Origin: Streptomyces sp. SJL17-4
Lineage (GTDB): Bacteria > Actinomycetota > Actinomycetes > Streptomycetales > Streptomycetaceae
Reading direction: 5' to 3'
Length of the DNA stretch: 64,000 nucleotides
Assembly (NCBI RefSeq): GCF_036826855.1
Contig: NZ_CP104578.1
Location: 5,739,501 to 5,803,500 of the forward strand
In this document: positions 35,685 to 43,172 of the stretch, piece by piece
Layout of the letters: the number at the start of each line of letters is the position of its first letter
Position numbering within the stretch: position 1 is the stretch's first letter
Notes under the pieces: model-generated
What the model was told of the DNA's origin: nothing
The model's input: the letters and a program-made list of their open reading frames with translations, nothing else
The model's database searches: none
Made by a program: the position numbers and the translations under genes

Positions 35685-37406
35685 GTGAACGATCAGCAGC
35701 ATCCGTACGACCCGTACTATCCGCAGCCGCAGATCATCGGCTACGACGAGTACGGGCAGCCGGTGTACCAGCAGCAGCAACAGCAGCAGGGATACGGATA
35801 CGACCCGTACGCCCCGCAGCAGTATCCGGAGCAGCAGCAATACCAGGAGCAGCCCCAGCAGTACCAGGGGCAGTCCCAGCAACCTCAGCAGTCCCAGCAG
35901 TCCCATGGGCCGCAGTACGACCCGTACGGGCAGCAGGGGTACAGCTACCCCTCCTACGACACGGGGCAGCAGTGGGCCGCCCAGCCCGAACCCGCCGCCG
36001 CGCCCGCCGCCCCGGCCGCGCCCGCCGCCCCGGCCGCACCCCCCGTGGCGCCGGCCGCATCCGTCGCGGCCCCGGCGGGGGTCCCCGGTCAGCGTCCCGC
36101 CTCCGAGCGCTCCGCCCCGGCCCGGCCGGCCCCCGAGGACGACCGGGAGTACCGCACCGAGCAGTTCTCGTTCATCGAGGAGCCGGACGAGGACTCCGAG
36201 GACGTCATCGACTGGCTGAAGTTCACCGAGAGCCGTTCCGAGCGGCGCGAGGAGGCCAGGCGCAGGGGCCGCAACCGGATCATCGCCCTCGTCGTCGTGC
36301 TCGTCCTCGCGGCCGTGGGCGGCGTCGGCTACCTCTGGTCCGCGGGCATGCTCCCCGGGGCGTCCGAAGAGGAGCGGAAGGGGAACACCGCGACCGGTCC
36401 GCAGAAGCGCGACACGATCGTCGTCCACCTCCACAACACCACGGGAGGCGGGACCTCCACCGTCCTGCTCGTCAACAACACCACCACCCGCCAGGGCACC
36501 TCGGTCCTGATCCCCAACTCCGTCGTCGTGGCCGACGGCGAGGGCGCCGCGACCACCCTCGGCAAGTCGGTCGAGGACGACGGGTCCAGTGGGACCCGTG
36601 AGGCGATCGGCAACCTCCTCGGCGCCCCGATCACCGGCACCTGGCGCCTGGACACGCCGTACCTGGACACCCTCGTGGACCTCGTCAGCGGTATCGAGAC
36701 CGACACCGACACTGAAGTGCCCGACTCGAAGAAGGGCGCCGATCCGCTGGTCAGGAAGGGCGAGAAGCAGTCCCTGAACGGCCGCGCCGCTGTCGCCTAC
36801 GCGACCTACCGGGCACCCGGCGAGGCCGAGACCAAGCAGCTCCAGCGCTTCGGACAGGTCATGTACGCGGTGCTGCGCAAGATCTCGGACAATCCCGAGT
36901 CCGCCACGATGACCGTCGAGAGCCTCACCCAGATCTTCGACCCCTCGCTCTCCGAGAAGGACCTGGGCGCCGCCCTGGCCAAGCTCGCCGAGCACGCCAA
37001 GGTCGGCGACTACAAGACGGCCCTGCTCCCGGTGGGGCAGGATGGCGCGCTGACCGAGGGCGCGAGCGACAGTGTGGTGAAGGACATCCTGGGCGGAAAG
37101 GTCACCGCCCCCGAGGCGGGCGACGTGCCCCGGGTCTCGCTGCGGGACGGTTCCGGCAAGAAGGCGACCGAGGCGGCCCGGATCGTCCTGATCAACGGCG
37201 GCTACACCTTCGTGGGCGGCGGCGAGGCGGACACCCAGGAGAAGTCGCAGGTCGTCTACGGTGACGACCTCCAGAAGGCGACGGCGGCCGAGGTGGCCAA
37301 GACACTGGGTCTGCCGGCCGGCTCGGTCACCAAGGGCAAGCCCTCGGGAGCGGCCGCGGTGACCGTGATCCTGGGCCAGGACTACAAGGTGCCGGGGGCC
37401 CGGTAA
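35685..37406 (+). CDS. LytR-CpsA-Psr (LCP) family protein, PdtA-like (573 aa)
   Basis: LCP proteins transfer glycopolymers from lipid carriers to peptidoglycan. The cytoplasmic N-terminus (about 1-195) is prion-like, rich in Y and Q (residues 1-105), then A/P-rich and acidic. A transmembrane helix lies near 203-223. The LCP-like domain covers about 240-420 (RDTIVVHLHNTT; YRAPGEAETKQLQRFGQ), and a LytR_C domain ends the protein (about 480-570). The usual SIPRD segment reads LIPNS here, so a key arginine seems absent. By position it matches S. coelicolor SCO2578, described as the polydiglycosylphosphate transferase PdtA. The start is GTG 35685 after GGGAGGG. Confidence 0.85.
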   Translation: MNDQQHPYDPYYPQPQIIGYDEYGQPVYQQQQQQQGYGYDPYAPQQYPEQQQYQEQPQQYQGQSQQPQQSQQSHGPQYDPYGQQGYSYPSYDTGQQWAAQPEPAAAPAAPAAPAAPAAPPVAPAASVAAPAGVPGQRPASERSAPARPAPEDDREYRTEQFSFIEEPDEDSEDVIDWLKFTESRSERREEARRRGRNRIIALVVVLVLAAVGGVGYLWSAGMLPGASEEERKGNTATGPQKRDTIVVHLHNTTGGGTSTVLLVNNTTTRQGTSVLIPNSVVVADGEGAATTLGKSVEDDGSSGTREAIGNLLGAPITGTWRLDTPYLDTLVDLVSGIETDTDTEVPDSKKGADPLVRKGEKQSLNGRAAVAYATYRAPGEAETKQLQRFGQVMYAVLRKISDNPESATMTVESLTQIFDPSLSEKDLGAALAKLAEHAKVGDYKTALLPVGQDGALTEGASDSVVKDILGGKVTAPEAGDVPRVSLRDGSGKKATEAARIVLINGGYTFVGGGEADTQEKSQVVYGDDLQKATAAEVAKTLGLPAGSVTKGKPSGAAAVTVILGQDYKVPGAR

Positions 37407-37499
37407 CGGCGCTCAACGGCGCTCCGGAAAACGTTGGCGGGGCCGTCGGCGGTCCGTGAGACCCTGGAGGGGTACTGGACCGCCGACGAAAGCCTGCTT

Positions 37500-37967
37500 G
37501 TGACCGCCACGGATCGTTCCATCGAGCTCGTCAACGCCGCCGCTCAGGCGGCCGCCGACCGGCTCGCGCACGACATCATCGCGTACGACGTCAGCGATGT
37601 GCTGTCGATCACCGACGCCTTCCTGCTCGCCTCCGCGCCCAACGACCGCCAGGTCAAGTCGATCGTCGACGAGATCGAGGAGCGCCTCAACAAGGACCTC
37701 GGCGCCAAGCCGGTCCGCCGTGAGGGCGACCGCGACGCGCGCTGGATCCTCCTGGACTACGTCGACATCGTCGTCCACGTCCAGCACAGCGAGGAGCGTG
37801 TCTTCTACGCGCTCGAGCGCCTGTGGAAGGACTGCCCCGAGCTCCCGCTCCCCGAGGACGCGGCGAAGACCCGCGGCAAGGGCGCCGAGCACGCCGCCCT
37901 GACCGGCGTCGACCTCTCCGAGCACGCCGCCGGCCTGCCCGACGGACCGGACGGTGAGCTGAGCTGA
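37500..37967 (+). CDS. rsfS: Ribosomal silencing factor RsfS
   Basis: RsfS binds L14 on the 50S subunit and blocks joining to the 30S in starving cells. The 155-aa product from GTG 37500 contains the full domain: HDIIAYDVSDVLSITDAFLLASAPNDRQVKSIVDEIEE and LLDYVDIVVHVQHSEERVFYALERLW. The frame is open 22 codons further upstream, but those residues are not family-like. Its TGA overlaps the CTG that appears to start the next gene (CTGA), so the two are probably coupled. Confidence 0.93.
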   Translation: MTATDRSIELVNAAAQAAADRLAHDIIAYDVSDVLSITDAFLLASAPNDRQVKSIVDEIEERLNKDLGAKPVRREGDRDARWILLDYVDIVVHVQHSEERVFYALERLWKDCPELPLPEDAAKTRGKGAEHAALTGVDLSEHAAGLPDGPDGELS

Positions 37968-38617
37968 GCACCACCAAGGGCGGTACTGGCCGCCGCATTG
38001 TTCTCTGGCGCCACGGCCAGACCTCCTGGAACCTGGAGCGCCGCTTCCAGGGCTCGACCGACATCGAGCTGACGGAGGCCGGCGCCGCCCAGGCGCGCCG
38101 GGCGGCCCGGCTGCTCGCCGCGCTGAAGCCGGACGCCATCGTGGCCTCCGACCTGAAGCGGGCGGCGGCCACCGCCGCCGAGCTGGCCGTGCTCACCGGC
38201 CACGCCGTCGCCCACGACTCCGCGCTGCGCGAGACGTACGCGGGGGAGTGGCAGGGACTGACCCACGACGAGATCGTGGCGCGGTACGGCGAGCAGTACG
38301 CCGCGTGGAAGCGCGGCGAGCCCGTGCGCCGGGGCGGCGGCGAACTGGAGACCGAGGTGGCCGACCGGGCCGCCCCGGTGGTCCTGGAGCACGCCGACAA
38401 GCTTCCCGAGGACGGCACGCTCGTCGTGGTGAGCCACGGCGGCACGATCCGCACCACCATCGGCCGGCTCCTCGGCCTGGAGTCCCAGCACTGGGAGAGC
38501 CTGGGTGGCCTCTCGAACTGCTGCTGGTCGGTCCTCGGCGAGGGCGCGCGCGGCTGGCGTCTGATGGAGCACAACGCGGGCACGCTGCCCGAGCCGGTCC
38601 TCGGCGACGACGACTGA
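37964..38617 (+). CDS. Histidine phosphatase (phosphoglycerate-mutase-like), CTG start (217 aa)
   Basis: RRIVLWRHGQTSWNLERRFQGSTDIELTE holds the RHG catalytic motif of the superfamily, and VVVSHGGTIRTTIGRLL supplies the second histidine. The domain begins only about 10 codons after the rsfS stop. In this frame a stop at 37955-37957 lies upstream, and between it and the catalytic RHG there is no ATG, GTG or TTG. The one plausible start is CTG 37964, overlapping the rsfS TGA, with GGTGAG 5 nt upstream. A start at 38141 would remove the active site. The substrate is unknown. Confidence 0.85.
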   Translation: MSTTKGGTGRRIVLWRHGQTSWNLERRFQGSTDIELTEAGAAQARRAARLLAALKPDAIVASDLKRAAATAAELAVLTGHAVAHDSALRETYAGEWQGLTHDEIVARYGEQYAAWKRGEPVRRGGGELETEVADRAAPVVLEHADKLPEDGTLVVVSHGGTIRTTIGRLLGLESQHWESLGGLSNCCWSVLGEGARGWRLMEHNAGTLPEPVLGDDD

Positions 38618-38630
38618 GCCCCACGACGGG

Positions 38631-38662
38631 CCTGCCGGACCCGGATTTCACTTTCCGGCAGG
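38631..38662 (+). terminator. Terminator after the histidine phosphatase gene
   Basis: A 9-bp perfect stem (38631-38639 with 38654-38662) with a 14-nt loop; it overlaps the promoter of the following tRNA. Confidence 0.55.
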
Positions 38663-38676
38663 TCACAGGCTAAAGT
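38647..38676 (+). promoter_or_regulatory. Predicted promoter of first tRNA-Ala
   Basis: TTCACT (38647-38652), an 18-nt spacer and TAAAGT (38671-38676). The -10 context CTAAAGTTCT resembles TTAATGTTCT before the second tRNA copy. Confidence 0.5.
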
Positions 38677-38712
38677 TCTTCTTGTTCGCAGCGCAGAGCG
38701 CGAAGAACACGA

Positions 38713-38785
38713 GGGGCTATAGCTCAGTTGGTAGAGCGCCTGCATGGCATGCAGGAGGTCAGGAGTTCAATTCTCCTTAGCTCCA
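38713..38785 (+). tRNA. tRNA-Ala (GGC)
   Basis: A 73-nt tRNA with a full cloverleaf: acceptor GGGGCTA with TAGCTCC, D-loop AGCTCAGTTGGTAGAGC, anticodon loop ATGGCAT (anticodon GGC, reading GCC/GCT), and T-loop GTTCAATTC. No CCA is encoded. It is identical to the copy at 42973-43045. GCC is the most used alanine codon in such genomes, so two copies make sense. Confidence 0.97.
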
Positions 38786-38795
38786 CAATCACCGG

Positions 38796-38821
38796 ATCCC
38801 GTCCCCAGCAGGGGGCGGGAT
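38796..38821 (+). terminator. Terminator after first tRNA-Ala
   Basis: A 10-bp stem with one bulged T (38796-38806 with 38812-38821) starts 11 nt past the tRNA. Confidence 0.7.
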
Positions 38822-38861
38822 TCGTCGTTCCCGGGGGTGGGGCGTTCCCAGGTCCGTCGCG

Positions 38862-39746
38862 CTACGGGGTCCGTCGTTCCGTCACCTCCCGCAGGGACGC
38901 GAGCCCGTGGCGGCTCTCCTCGTCGTTGGGCGTGTAGGCCACGATCCGGCACTCCGGCAGCCCGTTCACCGAGAGGGAGACCGAGGTCAGGCGGACCTCG
39001 CCGGTCCGCGGGTGACGGAAGACCTTCACCCGCGTCCCCGGCGGGACCACGTCGCCGCTGCGCCACAGCCGGGCGAACTCCGGGCTGGCCTCCGCCAGCG
39101 CCCGTACGAACTCCTCCCAGGCCGGCTCGCCGACATGGCGGCCGTACGCGCCCCGCAGCTGGGCCACCATCAGCGGAAGCTCCCGCTTCCGGTCGACCAC
39201 CGGGCAGGTGGGCCCGGTGTCGCTGAACAGCGCCCACATCACGTTGCGTATGCCGAACGGGCCGGTGTCCGGGCCGTCCCGGTCTTCCTGGAAGAAGAGC
39301 AGCTCGTACGTGGCGTTGGTCGCGAGCACGTCGTACCGCGCGTTGTAGAGCACCGCCGGGTGCGGGTCCAGGGCGTCGAGGATGCCCTGGATCTCCGGGC
39401 TGACCACCGCCACGTCCGAGCCCGACCGCTCCGGCGCGTACGGCACCTCGGCCAGGTGGTAGAGGTGCTCGCGCTCGGGTCGGTCGAGCCGGAGCGTCCT
39501 GGCCACCGCGTCGAGCACCTGCGCCGAGGCGTTGATCGGGCGCCCCTGCTCCAGCCATGTGTACCAGGTGACGCCGACGCCGGAGAGCTGGGCGACCTCC
39601 TCACGGCGCAGCCCCGGCGTGCGGCGGCGGAGCCCCGGAGGCATCCCCACGTCCTCCGGTGTCACCCTGGCCCGGCGACTGCGCAGGAACGCGGCCAGTT
39701 CAGGCCGTCGGCGCCGCTGTGTCGGTACTGCTGCCACGATCGTCAC
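38862..39746 (-). CDS. MmyB-type XRE-family transcriptional regulator (294 aa)
   Basis: An N-terminal helix-turn-helix (about 36-90, RREEVAQLSGVGVTWYTWLEQGRPINAS) is followed by the MmyB-like ligand-binding domain (LDPHPAVLYNARYDVLATNATYELLF), a PAS-like fold that in other members binds fatty acids. The start is GTG 39744-39746. It is divergent from an MFS efflux-type gene with a 101-nt shared promoter region, the standard arrangement for a local regulator of that transporter. The inducer is unknown. Confidence 0.88.
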   Translation of the reverse strand: MTIVAAVPTQRRRRPELAAFLRSRRARVTPEDVGMPPGLRRRTPGLRREEVAQLSGVGVTWYTWLEQGRPINASAQVLDAVARTLRLDRPEREHLYHLAEVPYAPERSGSDVAVVSPEIQGILDALDPHPAVLYNARYDVLATNATYELLFFQEDRDGPDTGPFGIRNVMWALFSDTGPTCPVVDRKRELPLMVAQLRGAYGRHVGEPAWEEFVRALAEASPEFARLWRSGDVVPPGTRVKVFRHPRTGEVRLTSVSLSVNGLPECRIVAYTPNDEESRHGLASLREVTERRTP

Positions 39747-39796
39747 ACCCCCATGGTCGAGTCCCCGTGCCGCCGCTGCCAGGTGGTGTCAGTACC
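39724..39796. promoter_or_regulatory. Inverted repeat pair in regulator/MFS promoter region
   Basis: GGTACTG at 39724-39730 and CAGTACC at 39790-39796 are inverted copies separated by 59 nt. The first lies in the start of the regulator gene and the second in the divergent gap, so they could be paired operator half-sites of the MmyB-type regulator. Confidence 0.35.
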
Positions 39797-39847
39797 AGCA
39801 TCAGCGGGCTCTCGTTACCCGTATCCGATCGAGGTCACGCTCGACGC

Positions 39848-41281
39848 ATGACCTCGACCACAACACGTCCCGTACTCAGTAAAGACGGTGGCACCGACAA
39901 CCGCCCCGGACTGTTGCTCGGCGTGGTCCTCGCCGCCCAGTTCATGGCGCTCCTCGACGTCTTCATCGTCAACGTCGCCGCGCCCACGATCCGTGTCGAA
40001 CTCTCCGCGTCCGGAGCCGCGCTCCAGCTCGTCGTCGCCGGATACACCATCGCCTACGCGGTGATACTGATCACCGGGGCCCGCCTCGGCGCCCTCGTCG
40101 GGCACCGCCGGATGTACCTCGGCGGCCTCGCCCTCTTCACCGCGGCCTCCCTCGCCTGCGGACTCGCCGCCGGAACCGGCCAGTTGATCGCCTTCCGGCT
40201 CGCACAGGGTGTGGGCGCCGCTCTGATGATCCCTCAGGTCCTCAGCCTCATCCAGCGCGAGTTCGCCGGCGAGCGCCGGGTGAAGGCGCTCAGCGCCTAC
40301 TCCGCGGTCCTGGCCACCGGCGCCGCCGCCGGGCAGGTCGTCGGCGGGATCCTGGTGAGCGCCGACCTCTTCGGCACCGGCTGGCGACCCGTCTTCCTTG
40401 TCAACGTCCCCATCGGCGTCGCCCTGCTCGTCCTCGGCGCCCGGGTCCTGCCCCGTGACGCCCGCACCGCGCCCACGCGTGCGCGTGCCCTCGATCTGCC
40501 GGGCCTCGTCCTGCTCGCCGGCGCAGTGTCCCTGCTGACCGTCCCCCTGGTCCTCGGCCAGGAACAGGACTGGCCGCTGTGGTCCTGGCTCTCGCTCGGC
40601 GGCTCCCTGGTCCTCCTCGCCCTCTTCGGCGTGTACGAGTCGCGGCTCGCCCGGCGCGGCGGCGCCCCGCTCATCGCCCCGCGCGTGCTGCGGCTCCGGG
40701 GCATGGGACGGGCCGTCCTCTGGATCGCGGTGTCGATGGGAGTCAACGCCGGCTTCCTGTTCACCCTCACCCTGCATCTGCAGGGCGGACTCGGCCACAG
40801 TGCGCTGCGTGCCGGGCTCACCTTCGGTCCCGCCGCCGTCGTCTTCGGCACCATCGGACTGACCTGGCGGCGCTGGCCGGCCCGGCTCCACCACGCGCTG
40901 ATCCCGGGCGGATTCCTGCTCGCCGCCGCGGGAGCCCTCGGCGTCGGCGGGCTGCTCGCGGACGGCGGTACGGGTGGCTGGGGGCTCTATCCGGCCCTGG
41001 CCGCGCTCGGCGCCGGGATCTCGCTGGCCTTCAGCCCCGCCCTGACCGGCGCGCTGGCCGCCGTACGACCGGAAGACGCGGCCGACGCGAGCGGGCTGCT
41101 CGCCACCGTCACCCAGCTCGGTCAGCTCATCGGGGTCGCCGCGTTCGGGACGCTCTTCCTTGCCGGGGCGGATGGATCTGGAGCGCAGAACTCCGCCGAC
41201 GCGCTGTGGACGACCATGATCGCCCTGGCTGTCGCCGCCCTCGCCGGCGCGGCGGCCGGACCGTGGCGCCGAGCACGCTGA
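39848..41281 (+). CDS. MFS transporter, DHA2 drug-efflux type (477 aa)
   Basis: About fourteen hydrophobic segments. The first reads GVVLAAQFMALLDVFIVNVAAPTI, with the D-x-x-I/V-V-N-V-A-P pattern of the 14-helix DHA2 family; ITGARLGALVGHRRMYLGG is the loop 2-3 motif (G-x-L-x-D-x-x-G-x-R-R/K). It is likely a proton-driven exporter of drugs or small molecules. ATG 39848 is used; the longer open frame upstream overlaps the divergent regulator. It is probably repressed by the neighbouring MmyB-type protein. Confidence 0.88.
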   Translation: MTSTTTRPVLSKDGGTDNRPGLLLGVVLAAQFMALLDVFIVNVAAPTIRVELSASGAALQLVVAGYTIAYAVILITGARLGALVGHRRMYLGGLALFTAASLACGLAAGTGQLIAFRLAQGVGAALMIPQVLSLIQREFAGERRVKALSAYSAVLATGAAAGQVVGGILVSADLFGTGWRPVFLVNVPIGVALLVLGARVLPRDARTAPTRARALDLPGLVLLAGAVSLLTVPLVLGQEQDWPLWSWLSLGGSLVLLALFGVYESRLARRGGAPLIAPRVLRLRGMGRAVLWIAVSMGVNAGFLFTLTLHLQGGLGHSALRAGLTFGPAAVVFGTIGLTWRRWPARLHHALIPGGFLLAAAGALGVGGLLADGGTGGWGLYPALAALGAGISLAFSPALTGALAAVRPEDAADASGLLATVTQLGQLIGVAAFGTLFLAGADGSGAQNSADALWTTMIALAVAALAGAAAGPWRRAR

Positions 41282-41286
41282 CCCCC

Positions 41287-41415
41287 TTGCGGGGCCATGG
41301 CAGAATCGGACGGCCGGAGGGGGACGAGGATCCGGACGGGAGGGTGGCCCAAGTGCTCGGCGACAACGGCGGGGTGTCCTATGGGTGCACGGCCTGCGGC
41401 CACAGCTGGAGCTGA
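41287..41415 (+). CDS. Tiny Cys-rich protein, start uncertain
   Basis: The frame ends with DGRVAQVLGDNGGVSYGCTACGHSWS and TGA 41413-41415. The C-terminal CTACGHSW resembles half of a zinc ribbon, as in short streptomycete proteins I have seen. The start could be TTG 41287 (42 aa) or GTG 41344 (23 aa); neither has a convincing ribosome site. The next gene follows 3 nt later with its own GGAG inside these last codons, which supports translation through here. Confidence 0.4.
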   Translation: MRGHGRIGRPEGDEDPDGRVAQVLGDNGGVSYGCTACGHSWS

Positions 41416-41418
41416 CTG

Positions 41419-41652
41419 ATGGGTGCACACAGGCGGAAATGCGACTGGTGCGGCAGCGGCACGCCCATCGTGCGCGACATGGACCCCGTCAACCCGGGGT
41501 TCCAGTACTGGTGCGAGGAGTGCGCGCGGGCGCTGATCATAAAAGGCGACCCCATCGAGACGTACCGCGAGCTGGAGGGGGAGCCGATCTACGGCCGGCT
41601 CCTCGACGAGCACTGCACCCTCAAGCGGTTCTACTCCTTCGCGACGGCCTGA
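41419..41652 (+). CDS. Small zinc-finger-like protein (77 aa)
   Basis: MGAHRRKCDWCGSG and YWCEECARALI give two CxxC pairs (residues 8/11 and 32/35) likely to bind one zinc ion. The rest is short and basic-acidic, ending LKRFYSFATA. ATG 41419 has GGAG 7 nt upstream. The last 22 nt overlap the 3' end of the convergent GT87 gene. Function is unknown; DNA, RNA or protein binding are all possible. Confidence 0.72.
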   Translation: MGAHRRKCDWCGSGTPIVRDMDPVNPGFQYWCEECARALIIKGDPIETYRELEGEPIYGRLLDEHCTLKRFYSFATA

Positions 41653-42851
41653 CGCCGCAGCGTCAGCGCGTATCCCACGAGCAGCGCCGTCGTCGTCAGC
41701 GGATAGATAGCGGACAGCACCATCTGACCCGCGTTCTGGTCCAGTTCCGGCCGGCCCGGGTCGTGCGGAACCCACCACAGCGCGAACGAGGCGAAGGCCA
41801 GGGCCACCGCCCCCGTCACCGGCCACGTGCGCGTGGCGCGGTCCGCGAGCAGGATCAGCAGCGGCACGCACCAGACCCAGTGGTGGGACCAGGAGATCGG
41901 GCTGATCATCAGCGCCGTGAACGCGCAGACGATCACCGCCACCGCCTTGTCCCCGCGCACCGCGGCGCGCACCGCGAGGACCATCGCCAGGCCGCCCAGG
42001 ACGGCCGCGGTCACCGCCCACCACAGGCCCGGGTCGTCGGTGTGCATCAGCCGGGCCAGGACCCCGCGGATCGACTGGTTGGCGGTCTCCTCGGCGAAGC
42101 CCACCCGGCCCGTCTCGAACAGCGTCTCCGTCCAGAAGCGCTTCGAGTCCGCCGGCAGGACGAGCGCCACGGCCAGCGTCGTCCCCAGGAACACCCCGGT
42201 CGCGGTCACCGCGGTGCGCAGCCAGGTGTTCCAGCTCCGGTCCCGGCGCCACAGCAGCACGCCCGCGACGAGCAGCAGGACCACGAAGAGCCCCGGTGTG
42301 AGCTTCACCGCGGTCGCCAGGCCGATGCCCAGGCCGGCCCAGCGGCTGTCCCGGCGCCGGGTGAGGTCCCAGAGCACCGCCACCGCTATGAGCAGATTGA
42401 TCTGGCCGTACCGCAGGGTCGTCCACACCGGCTCGCACCAGACCACCACCGCGGCGACCCACAGTGTCGTGCGCCACAGGTCCGTACGGGACAGCGACGG
42501 GCGGACCAGCTGGAGCGACAGCTGCACCAGCGCGACCACCAGGAGCAGGTTCCCCGCGGTGGCGAGCGTCCGCATCACGGGCACGCTCACCAGCGTCAGC
42601 GGGACGAACAGCAGGGCCGCGAAGGGCGGATAGGTCATGCCGAGGTTCGCCGAGGTCGCGCGCATCGCGTACAGATCGCCGCCCGCCCGGACCGTCTCGC
42701 CCTCGGCCCGGTAGACCATCACGTCGAGCATGTTCACGTGGGCGAGGCGTTGCGCCACCCAGAAGGCCACGAACGAGAGCAGGCAGATCGCCGCGGCGGT
42801 GGCCAGGGGCCACGGCCGGGCGCGGGTCTTGGAGAGCACGGAGACGGACAC
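41631..42851 (-). CDS. GT87-family membrane mannosyltransferase-like protein (406 aa)
   Basis: About ten transmembrane segments with LRYGQINLLIAVAVLWDL and the DVMVYR acidic motif after the first helix, features of the DUF2029/GT87 group of polyprenyl-phosphate-mannose-dependent alpha-mannosyltransferases. These act outside the membrane on lipoglycans or glycolipids. The start is ATG 42849-42851. It converges on and overlaps the small zinc-finger-like gene by 22 bp. The tRNA-Ala promoter lies just upstream on the opposite strand. Confidence 0.85.
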   Translation of the reverse strand: MSVSVLSKTRARPWPLATAAAICLLSFVAFWVAQRLAHVNMLDVMVYRAEGETVRAGGDLYAMRATSANLGMTYPPFAALLFVPLTLVSVPVMRTLATAGNLLLVVALVQLSLQLVRPSLSRTDLWRTTLWVAAVVVWCEPVWTTLRYGQINLLIAVAVLWDLTRRRDSRWAGLGIGLATAVKLTPGLFVVLLLVAGVLLWRRDRSWNTWLRTAVTATGVFLGTTLAVALVLPADSKRFWTETLFETGRVGFAEETANQSIRGVLARLMHTDDPGLWWAVTAAVLGGLAMVLAVRAAVRGDKAVAVIVCAFTALMISPISWSHHWVWCVPLLILLADRATRTWPVTGAVALAFASFALWWVPHDPGRPELDQNAGQMVLSAIYPLTTTALLVGYALTLRRQAVAKE

Positions 42852-42897
42852 AGTCGGCGACCCTACCCGGCAGGTCAGGAGGGCCCCGAGAATCGAT

Positions 42898-42927
42898 TTG
42901 GAGATCTGCCGGGAAGCCGGTTAATGT
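42898..42927 (+). promoter_or_regulatory. Predicted promoter of second tRNA-Ala
   Basis: TTGGAG (42898-42903), an 18-nt spacer and TAATGT (42922-42927), a good vegetative promoter about 45 nt before the tRNA. Confidence 0.6.
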
Positions 42928-42972
42928 TCTGTCTGTCGCCGCGAGGGAAACCGAAACGGAGACGGAAAGCAA

Positions 42973-43045
42973 GGGGCTATAGCTCAGTTGGTAGAGCGCC
43001 TGCATGGCATGCAGGAGGTCAGGAGTTCAATTCTCCTTAGCTCCA
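42973..43045 (+). tRNA. tRNA-Ala (GGC), second copy
   Basis: Identical over all 73 nt to 38713-38785, including the anticodon loop ATGGCAT. The identity runs one base upstream (G versus A differs before that) and about four bases downstream (CACA), so the repeat is essentially the tRNA itself. It has its own promoter and terminator. Confidence 0.97.
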
Positions 43046-43050
43046 CAGAA

Positions 43051-43087
43051 AAGAAGCGGGTCACCCGGACAGGGTGGCCCGCTTCTT
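43051..43087 (+). terminator. Terminator after second tRNA-Ala
   Basis: A 16-bp stem with one G-U pair (43051-43066 with 43072-43087) and a 5-nt loop. It isolates the leuS leader from tRNA transcription. Confidence 0.8.
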
Positions 43088-43133
43088 CGTATCCCGCTAC
43101 GTGGCACGCCGTGCCCTGCGGTACCCTGACCCC

Positions 43134-43172
43134 ATGCGTGCCGTACGCCTTCTGCTTACCGAGCCGCGCTGA
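43134..43172 (+). CDS. leuS leader peptide MRAVRLLLTEPR
   Basis: A 12-codon frame, ATG 43134 to TGA 43170-43172, with three consecutive leucine codons, CTT-CTG-CTT. CTT is rare in high-GC genomes. It ends 45 nt before a strong terminator that precedes leuS. There is no Shine-Dalgarno; TACCCT at 43122-43127 lies 7 nt upstream, so transcription could begin at the ATG itself and the peptide be read from a leaderless RNA. The arrangement is that of a leucine-sensing attenuator. Confidence 0.75.
   Translation: MRAVRLLLTEPR

Noticed and set aside
38713..43045. Integrative element inserted at tRNA-Ala
   Set aside because: No integrase, excisionase or relaxase gene and no att-like 3' tRNA fragment lie between the two complete tRNAs; only a loose island idea is kept.
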